Shown here in pieces: positions 47,256 through 54,706 of a stretch of 64,000 nucleotides of DNA. Source of the stretch: Methanoculleus caldifontis (lineage in GTDB: Archaea; Halobacteriota; Methanomicrobia; Methanomicrobiales; Methanoculleaceae); contig NZ_WBKO01000001.1 of assembly GCF_032842345.1 (NCBI RefSeq), positions 1,714,154 to 1,778,153 on the forward strand. Direction: 5' to 3'. The position numbers and the translations under genes were made by a program. The notes below the pieces were generated by a model that was not told the origin of the DNA, searched no databases, and worked only from the letters and a program-made list of their open reading frames with translations. Each line of letters starts with the position of its first letter. Within the stretch, counting starts at the first letter, position 1.

Positions 47256-47893
47256 TATGAGCTCACTCCCGTCGGGTGTTCGAGGATGTCGGGCCGTGCC
47301 GATGCGATCAGGTAGAGGGCGACCGCGGTGATGCCTCCTTCAATGAGCCCGATGACCGCGTGGTAGGTCCCCATGAAGGTGAGCCCGGGGACGAGCGGGA
47401 AGGTGCCGGCAATGGCGAGCTCGACCGCACAGAGGATTGCGGAGATGAAGAGCGCAGCCCACCCGGCGATGAACGCGGCGGCAAACGAGTTCGCGGTCAG
47501 TTTTCTTATGCCTGTATAGCCGTAGTAGCCGACAAAGCCCCCGACGACGCCCATATTGATGATGTTTGCGCCCATCGCGACGATGCCGCCGTCGCCGAAG
47601 ATGAACCCCTGCACGAGGAGAACCAGCGTCAGGATGAAGACCCCTGCAAACGGCGACCCGAGGACGATCGCCGCGAGCGCCGCACCGACCATGTGGCCGC
47701 TCGTCCCCCAGGGGATGGGGATGTTCAGCGCCTGGATGGCGAAGATGCCGGCGGCGAGCACGGCGACCAGCGGCACCTTCTCCTCACCCATGGAGTGCCG
47801 CGCCCATCGGAGGGCGAGCAGGATGAAGATGAGAGCGATGACCCAGTAGACGAGGCCCTGGGTGACCGGGAACATGAAGTCAGGTATATGCAT
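47255..47893 (-). CDS. cbiM: Nickel/cobalt ECF transporter substrate-binding protein CbiM
   Basis: The protein has 212 residues from ATG 47893, which is preceded by CAGGTG; the upstream frame to 47941 lies in AT-rich promoter sequence. MHIPDFMFP at the mature N-terminus is the diagnostic metal site of CbiM (Met1, His2 and the His in the [20 protein letters not shown] segment). Seven membrane helices are predicted. It binds Ni2+ or Co2+. First gene of the operon; GTATTAC repeats lie over and just upstream of the start. Confidence 0.94.
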   Translation of the reverse strand: MHIPDFMFPVTQGLVYWVIALIFILLALRWARHSMGEEKVPLVAVLAAGIFAIQALNIPIPWGTSGHMVGAALAAIVLGSPFAGVFILTLVLLVQGFIFGDGGIVAMGANIINMGVVGGFVGYYGYTGIRKLTANSFAAAFIAGWAALFISAILCAVELAIAGTFPLVPGLTFMGTYHAVIGLIEGGITAVALYLIASARPDILEHPTGVSS

Positions 47894-47938
47894 TACACAC
47901 CTGACGAGTTGTATTACGTTTAGGTATAAATGTATTAC
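47890..47938 (-). promoter_or_regulatory. Three GTATTAC-type direct repeats at 21-bp spacing over the cbiM start
   Basis: On the plus strand, GCATTAC (47890), GTATTAC (47911) and GTATTAC (47932) start exactly 21 nt apart; on the coding strand they read GTAATAC. The same interval contains the promoter. Two helical turns between sites suggests cooperative binding by a regulator, plausibly metal-responsive; the regulator is unknown. The site at 47890 overlaps the start codon and could be chance. Confidence 0.5.
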
Positions 47939-47955
47939 CAAGCGCGACGGTTGTA

Positions 47956-49197
47956 TCAGCCGGTAAGAATCTGACGTACTCCCGATGCGAAAAGTATGCC
48001 CATAGCCCTGGCCAATGCGGGTTTCAGGGCGAGCCTCCTGAGCAGGGCGCCCGGCCGGTCCATATCTCCGTGCTCCACGATCGTCGCGATGAGGTCTTCG
48101 TCGTTCAAGGCCCGGCAGAGGCGGTCGATCTCCTCCGGCGTCATCCTCTGCCGGACCCTGAGCGCTCTCATCCCGGTATCGAGTTCCCGCCCGAAGTCCT
48201 CCTTCCAGCGCCGCTCATACTCCCGGAGGCTCTCGTCGTCGAACGTCCCGCGCGCCACGCAGGCTGCCGCGACCGCGGCGGCGTGCTTCGCCGACCGGAC
48301 GCCGGTGTAGACGCCGCCCCCCGACGTGGGTTTGGCGAGACCCGCCGCGTCGCCGACGAAGAGCGTACGGTGGCCGTAGGTCCGGGGCATGACGCCGAGC
48401 GGGATGACCCCGCTCACGAGGTGGAGGGAGGTTCCCCCGTAACGGGCGACGAACCGGGCGAAGTGGTCTCCGGCGTGCTCCCGTGCGCAGAGCCCGACGC
48501 GTGCGCGGGTTCTCGAGACCGGGATCGCCCACCCGAAGAAGTCGGGGGAGGCGTTGGGGTGCAGTTCCACGTAGCGCGGGTCCATCGTATAGGGCACCTC
48601 CGCCTGCACTCCGGCGAGGTAGACTCCCGCCCTTCGAAGGCCGAGCATGCGGGCGACGGACCCCCGCGGCCCGTCGGCGGCGATCAGGAGGCGGAAGGGG
48701 ATCTCCTCGCGCCCGCGGACCCCCCGCGTCAGGAGAGAGGCGCCCTGGACGCCGCACGCACCGGTCTTTAAGCGGAACTCCGCTCCGGCCTCCGCCGCCC
48801 GTTCCGCCATCTCCCGGTCGAGGAGGCACCGGTCGACGACATATGCCTTCGTGACCCCCGCGTCGAAGAGGAGCTCCCCCCCAAGACCGGAGACCATCCG
48901 GGCACCGGTCACCTCGTTCAAGACCGACCTCTTCGAAACGTCGCATTCGGCGAGCGCGGAGGCTGAGAGGAGCCCCGCGCACTGCACCGGGTGGCCGATC
49001 GTCCCGTGCTCCTCGATGCAGAGCGTCGAAAGCCCTTCCTCCGCGCAAGCCCGCGCGGCGGCACTCCCGGCGGGGCCCGCGCCCACCACAACAACATCCC
49101 AGACCAGACTATCATGCCTCGCAGACGTGGGTTTCAGGCGGCCGGTGCCTGTGTGCAGGCCGACCGATTCTAGACTATAATGGACTTGCAGGGTCAT
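47956..49197 (-). CDS. Geranylgeranyl reductase family flavoprotein
   Basis: The protein has 413 residues. A Rossmann FAD-binding motif [21 protein letters not shown] begins at about residue 35, unusually late, so the first 33 residues may be an over-long start; no ATG, GTG or TTG lies nearer in frame. [12 protein letters not shown] and [26 protein letters not shown] are the second FAD-binding motifs of digeranylgeranylglycerophospholipid reductases, which saturate archaeal membrane lipid chains. It could also reduce other isoprenoids. Monocistronic and divergent from pth2. Confidence 0.85.
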   Translation of the reverse strand: MTLQVHYSLESVGLHTGTGRLKPTSARHDSLVWDVVVVGAGPAGSAAARACAEEGLSTLCIEEHGTIGHPVQCAGLLSASALAECDVSKRSVLNEVTGARMVSGLGGELLFDAGVTKAYVVDRCLLDREMAERAAEAGAEFRLKTGACGVQGASLLTRGVRGREEIPFRLLIAADGPRGSVARMLGLRRAGVYLAGVQAEVPYTMDPRYVELHPNASPDFFGWAIPVSRTRARVGLCAREHAGDHFARFVARYGGTSLHLVSGVIPLGVMPRTYGHRTLFVGDAAGLAKPTSGGGVYTGVRSAKHAAAVAAACVARGTFDDESLREYERRWKEDFGRELDTGMRALRVRQRMTPEEIDRLCRALNDEDLIATIVEHGDMDRPGALLRRLALKPALARAMGILFASGVRQILTG

Positions 49198-49556
49198 AAA
49201 AAGGGGGCGGGTGGGGGGTGAGGATGCCCTTCGATAACAGCCGGCTGTCAGACCGGAGGTCGGGCGGTGTCAGGTAATGCTCCTTCGCGGCTTCGCGCTC
49301 TTCGCGTGAGACCTCGTCAGTATCCCTGCACTCAGCCTCACGCGAAGCCGCGAAGAACGCGAAGTGCAATTTATGGATGTAGGTGACTCCTCTCAGCACC
49401 TGCGGTGCTCCTGCTCCGCTTACGCTCGCATTGAGCGTGCGTCCATGAGGCATGACAGATATCCGCCTCCGCGCGGGAAGAGGCGGCGGCGCGTGTCTGT
49501 CCGGCGCCATCCCCATAGCTGTATATTTGACGGATCATGCCCCAGGTAGTACCGAA
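49198..49556. other. Repeat-containing divergent intergenic region
   Basis: This 359-bp region holds inverted-arm element copy D and, at 49394-49440, a CAGCACCTGCGGTGCT hairpin followed by CCGCTTACGCTCGCATTGAGCG, similar to the insert in copy A. GTATATTTGA near 49521 is the likely TATA box of pth2. No gene is supported. Confidence 0.65.
49283..49364. repeat. Dispersed inverted-arm element, copy D
   Basis: Left arm 49283-49310 (CTTCGCGGCTTCGCGCTC... ending GTGAG), spacer 49311-49336 (26 nt), right arm 49337-49364. Each arm has three CTTCGCG heptamers (or the complement) followed by TGAG. It is the cleanest copy in the window. Confidence 0.88.
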
Positions 49557-49919
49557 ATGCCGGAAGAACGGGACTTTAAGTGGAAGCAGTGCCTGGTCGT
49601 GCGCGCCGACATCAAGATGAGCTGCGGCAAGAAGTGTGCGCAGATCGCCCACGCCGCCGTCGGCGCCTACGAGAAGGCCGACAAGATCGCGAAGAAGGCC
49701 TGGCTCGACGAGGGGCAGAAGAAAGTGGTGCTGAAGGTCTCGGCCGAACGGCAGCTCTTCGAGCTCAAGACGATCGCGGAGCGCGCGGGCATCCCCGCAT
49801 CGATCATCCAGGATGCCGGGATGACCGAGATCCCGCCGGGAACCGTGACGGCGCTCGGCCTCGGACCCGCCCGCTCCGAGGACCTCGACCGGATCACCGG
49901 CGACCTCTCCCTGCTATGA
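49557..49919 (+). CDS. pth2: Peptidyl-tRNA hydrolase, archaeal/eukaryal Pth2 type
   Basis: The protein has 120 residues, the standard length. FKWKQCLVVRADIKMSCGKKCAQIAHAAVGAY contains the family catalytic Lys/Asp region, and AGMTEIPPGTVTALGLGPA the conserved loop. It releases peptides from stalled peptidyl-tRNA. ATG 49557 is chosen over a start at 49452 because upstream residues are repeat-derived. It overlaps truD at the stop (ATGA), so the two are coupled. Confidence 0.95.
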   Translation: MPEERDFKWKQCLVVRADIKMSCGKKCAQIAHAAVGAYEKADKIAKKAWLDEGQKKVVLKVSAERQLFELKTIAERAGIPASIIQDAGMTEIPPGTVTALGLGPARSEDLDRITGDLSLL

Positions 49920-51187
49920 TGCCCTCGCCCTATCCCCTGGAACAGGAGCTCGGGATGCGCTACTACGCGTCCGGGGCACCCGGCATCGGCGGGCGGCTCC
50001 GGTCAACTCCCGCCGACTTCATCGTCGAAGAACTCCCGCTCCCGATCAGCGATCCGGATGGCCCTTTCCTCATCTGCCGGCTCACCAAGACGAACTGGGA
50101 ACTCCAGCGGGCGGTCAAGGAGATCGCAAAGCAGCTCGGGATCAGCCACCGGCGGATCGCCTGGGCGGGGACCAAGGACAAGAACGCGGTGACCACCCAG
50201 TACCTCTCGCTCTACGAGGTTCCGCCCGAGGCGATAGAGCACGTACACCTCAAGGACATCTCGCTTGAGGTCGTGGGGCGGTCGCAGCACCCGCTCGCTC
50301 TCGGCGGCCTCGCGGGGAACCGGTTCGATATCGTCATCCGCGACTGCGCCGCGGAGGGCCTTGCCGAACGGGTGCGGGCGGCCACAGAGGTCGCTTCCGC
50401 CGGAATACCGAACTATTACGGCTTGCAGCGGTTCGGCGTCGTCCGGCCGGTCACGCATCTTGTCGGCGAGAGTATCCTTCGCGGGGACTACGAAGGTGCC
50501 GTGGTCACCTACATCGGCCGGGCATACCCTCTCGAATCGGAGGAGGCGCAGCGGGCGCGGAGCCGGTTCGCCGAGGACCGGGACGCAAAAGCCGCGCTCG
50601 CCGCTCTCCCCGTCCAGATGACCTACGAGCGGGCGATGGCGAACCATCTCGCCGGAAACCCCGGCGATTACGCCGGTGCGCTCCGGGTCCTCCCGCCGAA
50701 ACTCCTCTCGCTCCTCGTAAGCGCGTTCCAGTCCTACCTCTTCAACTGCGCGCTCTCCCGCCGCATCGAGGCCGGCCTCTCGCTCGCCGAGCCCGAGGTC
50801 GGGGACCGGCTGCTCTTCTCGAACGGCCGCGAGGATATCGTCTCGGCGCGGAACCGGCAGGCGGCCCTGCTCCAGATCCGCCGCGGCCGGTGCCGGATCG
50901 CCATATTCGTTCCGGGGGCGGAGCCGGTGACGCCGCACGGCCGGACCGACGAGGTGATGCAGGACCTGATGCGCGAGCGGGGTATCGGCGCTGAGGACTT
51001 CGAGCGTGCCTCCCGGTTCGTGGCGACGAAATTTGCCGGCGCTCTCCGGCCGATCGCGCTCTCGACGGAGGTGGAAGCGGAGGTATCGGGCGCGAACGTC
51101 CGTCTCCGGTTCACGCTTCCTCCCGGCCACTACGCGACGACGGTCTGCCGCGAGTACATGAAGGCCGACCCCTACGTCATGATCTGA
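49916..51187 (+). CDS. truD: tRNA pseudouridine-13 synthase TruD
   Basis: The protein has 423 residues. RRIAWAGTKDKNAVTTQYLSL (about 78-98) contains the catalytic Asp of the GTKDK motif. NRFDIVIRD, GIPNYYGLQRFGVVRPVTHLVG and LVSAFQSYLFNCALSRR are further family motifs, and the large TRUD insertion (about 170-310) is present. It isomerises U13 in tRNA. Two consecutive ATGs overlap the pth2 stop (ATGATG). Full length. Confidence 0.95.
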   Translation: MMPSPYPLEQELGMRYYASGAPGIGGRLRSTPADFIVEELPLPISDPDGPFLICRLTKTNWELQRAVKEIAKQLGISHRRIAWAGTKDKNAVTTQYLSLYEVPPEAIEHVHLKDISLEVVGRSQHPLALGGLAGNRFDIVIRDCAAEGLAERVRAATEVASAGIPNYYGLQRFGVVRPVTHLVGESILRGDYEGAVVTYIGRAYPLESEEAQRARSRFAEDRDAKAALAALPVQMTYERAMANHLAGNPGDYAGALRVLPPKLLSLLVSAFQSYLFNCALSRRIEAGLSLAEPEVGDRLLFSNGREDIVSARNRQAALLQIRRGRCRIAIFVPGAEPVTPHGRTDEVMQDLMRERGIGAEDFERASRFVATKFAGALRPIALSTEVEAEVSGANVRLRFTLPPGHYATTVCREYMKADPYVMI

Positions 51188-51324
51188 CGGCCGGAATCGC
51201 AAAGGCCTCGCGGAATAGCCTCCCGGGGCCACATCACCCACCATCTTCATCGATACCGGGAGAACCTGGGGGGGTCCTGTCTTTGCGTGAGACTCCAGGG
51301 CCGCGTGGAACTATTTTACGGAGC

Positions 51325-51330
51325 AAAAAA
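51325..51330 (-). terminator. Oligo-T terminator after the riboflavin-pathway reductase
   Basis: Six T on the minus strand directly after the stop at 51334. Confidence 0.55.
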
Positions 51331-51333
51331 GGG

Positions 51334-52026
51334 TTAGTCGCTGGAACTCTCCCCGTAGAGGACGTTCCACTCGGTGACCAGGTTACTCCCGCACATGAAG
51401 CACTGCTTCAGGGAGAGCCGGATCATCTCGTTCTCGGTCTCGATATGCATGCCGCCGACGAGTGAGGGGGTATCGGCGCCCCCGACGATGAACGGCAGGT
51501 GGATCAGGCGGATCTCGTCCACCAGGCGGTGGTTTAACATCGACCAGTTCAGCGTCGGCCCGCCCTCGATCATCATCCGGTCGACGCCGTAATCCGTCTT
51601 CAAGATCCGCATCAGTTCCGGGAGATCGACCCCGTCGGTCCCTGTAACGACGATATCGACGCCACACGCCCGGAGCCGGGCAACATTCTCCTCCGGTGCG
51701 TTGGCGCAGACGGCGATGACCGTCCGGGCGTCGGGGCCGAGCACGTTCGCGTCCGGCGGAAGATCCGCCTGGCTGCACGGGATGACCCGGAGCGGGCTCT
51801 TCCCCTCGACCAGCCGGACCGTCAGGAAGGAATTGTCGATCCTGATCGTGTTTGCCCCGACCATGATGGCGTCGCACTCCGCCCGGGTCCGGTGGAGGAG
51901 GATCTCGGTCTCGGGCGCCATGTACTTCATGAGGATCTTGCTTGAGGCCCCGCGCTTCAGAGTGAGCTTCCCGTCGACGGTGATCTCCGACATCATGAGC
52001 ACGTGCGGTCTGTCGTGAACAACCAT
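51334..52026 (-). CDS. 2,5-diamino-6-(ribosylamino)pyrimidinone 5'-phosphate reductase
   Basis: The protein has 230 residues, RibD C-terminal (DHFR-like) fold. RPHVLMMSEITVDGKL opens the domain. CDAIMVGANTIRIDNSFLTVR is the substrate/NADPH signature, MMIEGGPTLNWSMLNHRLVDEIRL the second, and IVGGADTPSLVGG completes it. In archaea this enzyme (ArfC/Rib7 type) reduces the ribosyl group before deamination on the route to riboflavin and the F420 chromophore. ATG start; monocistronic. Confidence 0.9.
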   Translation of the reverse strand: MVVHDRPHVLMMSEITVDGKLTLKRGASSKILMKYMAPETEILLHRTRAECDAIMVGANTIRIDNSFLTVRLVEGKSPLRVIPCSQADLPPDANVLGPDARTVIAVCANAPEENVARLRACGVDIVVTGTDGVDLPELMRILKTDYGVDRMMIEGGPTLNWSMLNHRLVDEIRLIHLPFIVGGADTPSLVGGMHIETENEMIRLSLKQCFMCGSNLVTEWNVLYGESSSD

Positions 52027-52169
52027 TGGACTTCCTTCCCGCAGATCTATCTGGCGGCAGCATTTATGAATATGGTGATTCTGGAACGTATGCGCCGTTC
52101 GAGGTGAGGAGGTACCTTCCTGCGGGGTAGAGCAAAGGTTAAACCCCTCACGGGATGATAAAGTATGCG

Positions 52170-52802
52170 ATGAATATAACCTCGCTGCGGCCGAAATTCA
52201 TCAAATATACGGAGCCAGTCGCGTCGTTTTTTATACGACTGGGCGTTACGCCAAACCAGGTCTCGCTCCTCTCCGTGCTCTTCGGCTTCTCGTGCGCACT
52301 CGCCTACTCCCAGCGGTACTTTCTTGCGGGCAGCCTGCTGCTGGTCGTCTCGGCGATCCTCGACCTCGTGGACGGCAACGTCGCCCGCAGGAACCACTCC
52401 GAGAGCAAGTTCGGTGCCGTCCTCGACTGGGTCGCCGATAAATACGTCGATGCAGCGGTCATCCTGGGCGTGGGGTTCGCCGGCATCCCCATCATCAGCC
52501 AGTTTGTAGCCGTCCCGCCGGTCTTCGACTTCGGCGTCGTGGGGCTGGCGCTCGCCGGGTCGCTGATCAATACCTTCATCAAGCCGGTCACCTACGCCGA
52601 GATCGGCTATACGGAGAGAGTCGCCGGGAAGATCGAGGACCCCCTCGAGGGAGTCGGCTTCTTCGGGCGGCCCGAGACCGTCCTCGTGCTGGTGCTCGGC
52701 GGCGTGACCGGGTACATCTGGGCCGCGATCCTCCTCATCGCAGTCTGCACGAACCTCTCGGCGGTGCAGCGGATCTTCTACCTCTACCGGCAGTACTCCT
52801 GA
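52170..52802 (+). CDS. CDP-alcohol phosphatidyltransferase, archaetidylinositol-phosphate synthase-like
   Basis: The protein has 210 residues from ATG 52170 (an ATG five codons earlier is the alternative). The full motif D-x2-D-G-x2-A-R-x8-G-x3-D-x3-D is present: DLVDGNVARRNHSESKFG followed by VLDWVADKY (about 67-94). About six membrane helices. The extended loop FIKPVTYAEIGYTERVAGKIED is typical of archaeal enzymes joining inositol phosphate or serine to CDP-archaeol. The exact alcohol is not settled. Coding composition is normal, unlike the paralogue at 19187. Confidence 0.85.
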   Translation: MNITSLRPKFIKYTEPVASFFIRLGVTPNQVSLLSVLFGFSCALAYSQRYFLAGSLLLVVSAILDLVDGNVARRNHSESKFGAVLDWVADKYVDAAVILGVGFAGIPIISQFVAVPPVFDFGVVGLALAGSLINTFIKPVTYAEIGYTERVAGKIEDPLEGVGFFGRPETVLVLVLGGVTGYIWAAILLIAVCTNLSAVQRIFYLYRQYS

Positions 52803-52979
52803 ACGGGGACTGCTTTCCTCGTTTTTTCTTCACGTTTCAGATTGGGAGATATGTCCTGCCCAATACCCGTCGTCCACGAAGATCGGCGACACTAACTCCG
52901 ACCGGAGGTATCCCCTGAGCCGGCAGGCGTGAATTGGCAGTGCCTCGCGCGAAGGGAGTTGCAGCATCCCTCTACCAGC

Positions 52980-53061
52980 CTTCGCGTCCTTCGCGCCTTC
53001 GTGTGAGACTATGTACAAGGGTAATGATAAGGCCTCACGCGAAAGACGTGAAGCCGCGAAG
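52980..53061. repeat. Dispersed inverted-arm element, copy E
   Basis: Left arm 52980-53007 (CTTCGCGTCCTTCGCGCC... ending GTGAG), spacer 53008-53033 (26 nt), right arm 53034-53061 (CTCACGCGAAAGACGTGAAG...). Layout identical to copies C and D although arm bases differ. Confidence 0.85.
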
Positions 53062-53063
53062 TG

Positions 53064-53106
53064 CGATGTTCCGTGAGGAGCGGAGCATGAGAAGGCATCA
53101 GGTGCG
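53064..53106. repeat. Two-hairpin module, copy E
   Basis: GATGTTCCGTGAGGAGCGGAG, then CATGAGAAGGCATCAGGTGCGAG. It begins 3 nt after the right arm of copy E, showing the module directly attached to the element. Confidence 0.55.
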
Positions 53107-53220
53107 AGGTGCGAACGAAGCGAGATTCACCGAGAGGTGTGAAGTGCGATGCCCCGGACCCGTGGAGGCATGCAACGGTAACCACGGGCCCTGGCCGGGA
53201 GGGGCCTCCGCCGGTTCCTG

Positions 53221-54051
53221 TCAGGGCTGGAGATCGGACCGCGCGGCCTTCGGCCGGAGGATCCGTTCCACCTCGCTCCTGTAGAGCCGGTAGAGGTTGT
53301 CGGCGAGGGTGCCGAGTTCGGGAAGGACCATGAAGAGGGCGTAGGCGAGGACGACGAGGAAGACGAGCGCTCCCAGTTCGGCCATGACATTATGCGCCCA
53401 GAAGAAACTCTCGTACCCGAACTCGCCGTTGCCGGCGATCTGGGGGAGGAAGGGGAACCACTGCTCGGTATACGCCGTGATCACGAAGACGTTCCGGACG
53501 ATGTTTAAGACGTAGATCGTCGGGAAGACCACGAGAAACCCGATGACCTTCTGCCGGAGCGTCGACTGCACGCCCCAGGCGACGCCGAGCATGATCGCGA
53601 TGCTCTGAATCCCCGTGCAGGCGAGGATGATCTCGGTCCTGAAGCCGTTGCGCTCCACCAGGTTCCAGGCGTCCAGGTTCACGGGGTACCCGACCGCCGC
53701 AAGCGCCGCGGACGTCTGGTTCACGACGATCGCGATGAGCCAGTCCCCGAGTGCCGGGATGTAGGCGAAGGGAGCGAAGATCAGGAACGCCACGGCCGCG
53801 ATCCCCGAGAGCTGCATCACCCGCGGATCGCCAAGGAGCAGATATTTGATGGTGATATAGAGGAAGGGGACCGAGAGCAGGGCTATTATCGGATACATGA
53901 AGTTATTGAGGGAGAAGTAGTAGGGGAGCTCAAGGAAGAGGTATCCGACGATGCTTGCCCAGCCGCCGACGGCAAAGTACTTCCGGAACCGGCCCGGGAC
54001 AAGAAAGGCGAGAAAGCAGATGCAGGAGATCAGCACCAGGTAATCCTTCAT
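53221..54051 (-). CDS. artA: Archaeosortase A-type protein-sorting enzyme
   Basis: The protein has 276 residues with about eight membrane helices. Exosortase-superfamily active-site residues are visible: Cys145 in LACTGIQS, Arg186 in LNIVRNVFV, and His220 in FWAHNVMAE. Archaeosortases cleave C-terminal tripartite signals (PGF-CTERM in the best-studied case) of secreted proteins and attach them to lipid. The enzyme acts at the outer face of the membrane. Of the secreted proteins in this window, only that at 357 has a comparable C-terminal hydrophobic helix and Arg tail. The ATG starts at 54051, monocistronic. Confidence 0.88.
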   Translation of the reverse strand: MKDYLVLISCICFLAFLVPGRFRKYFAVGGWASIVGYLFLELPYYFSLNNFMYPIIALLSVPFLYITIKYLLLGDPRVMQLSGIAAVAFLIFAPFAYIPALGDWLIAIVVNQTSAALAAVGYPVNLDAWNLVERNGFRTEIILACTGIQSIAIMLGVAWGVQSTLRQKVIGFLVVFPTIYVLNIVRNVFVITAYTEQWFPFLPQIAGNGEFGYESFFWAHNVMAELGALVFLVVLAYALFMVLPELGTLADNLYRLYRSEVERILRPKAARSDLQP

Positions 54052-54178
54052 CCTTTACCCATCGGCGTAACCGGCAATAAAGCATTTGTGCGCCCGATCC
54101 GGTCGCGCCGCCGGTTGCGCGGTCCCGGCCATACGGCAAGGCCAAGGGTTAATTTTGATCGGTATCCCATTCATAATA

Positions 54179-54493
54179 ATGATGTTCTGTCCACAGTGCA
54201 AAGGCCTGATGATATCGTCCGGGGGTCAGCTGAAGTGCAAAAAATGCGGTTATATCAGGGAGATCAACGACCTCGACCGGTTGAGGAAGACAGACAAACG
54301 TGTGGAGAAGGAGATCACCATCGTTGACGAAGAGGATAAGATAGCAACCCTTCCGACCGCGAGCATCAAATGTCCCGAGTGCGACTGCCTGACGGCATAC
54401 TGGTGGCTGCGGCAGCTGCGGGCGGCAGATGAGAGCGAGGTCCGGTTCTTCCGCTGCACGGCCTGCGGGAAGACCTGGCGCGAATACGACTAA
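54179..54493 (+). CDS. Transcription factor S (TFS, TFIIS/RpoM-like)
   Basis: The protein has 104 residues. N-terminal zinc ribbon MFCPQCKGLM ... KCKKCGY and C-terminal zinc ribbon KCPECDC ... FFRCTACGKTWREYD, with the acidic Asp-Glu pair in RAADESEV needed for transcript cleavage. It rescues backtracked archaeal RNA polymerase. Two adjacent ATGs (54179, 54182) are both possible. It starts about 125 nt from artA on the opposite strand. Confidence 0.93.
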   Translation: MMFCPQCKGLMISSGGQLKCKKCGYIREINDLDRLRKTDKRVEKEITIVDEEDKIATLPTASIKCPECDCLTAYWWLRQLRAADESEVRFFRCTACGKTWREYD

Positions 54494-54670
54494 ATCCCGG
54501 GCGTAAGCCCCGTATCCCTCTTCTTTGCCCGTATCTTTACGGGGACCGCTATCTGACCCCCATACAGGCGATGACGTAGTCCACAGTTTGACCGGGAGGT
54601 TTTCCCCGCCCGCTGCCGGGTGGTGCCTCTCTGGTGCATCCGCCTCCTCAACCAGAATGTTGATATACAA

Positions 54671-54692
54671 TATACATTATTAATAATGTATA
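54671..54692 (+). promoter_or_regulatory. 22-bp perfect palindrome in the acs promoter
   Basis: The half-site TATACATTATT is followed by its exact complement, AATAATGTATA. The palindrome lies 15-36 nt upstream of the acs ATG and overlaps the only TATA-like sequence (GATATACAATATAC). Its symmetry and position fit an operator for a dimeric repressor or activator of acetate assimilation. Confidence 0.6.
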
Positions 54693-54706
54693 ATAGGGGC
54701 GACAAG

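Larger units (their letters stand above)
52803..53220. other. Repeat-rich intergenic spacer, no gene supported
   Basis: This 418-bp gap between convergent genes contains inverted-arm element copy E with the two-hairpin module attached. The flanking 150 bp on the left shows only GC-poor sequence without a frame. Confidence 0.65.

Noticed and set aside
47894..47955. Cobalamin or NiCo riboswitch in front of cbiM
   Set aside because: The space between the promoter and the ATG is far too short for either riboswitch, and no conserved B12 box or NiCo core was seen.
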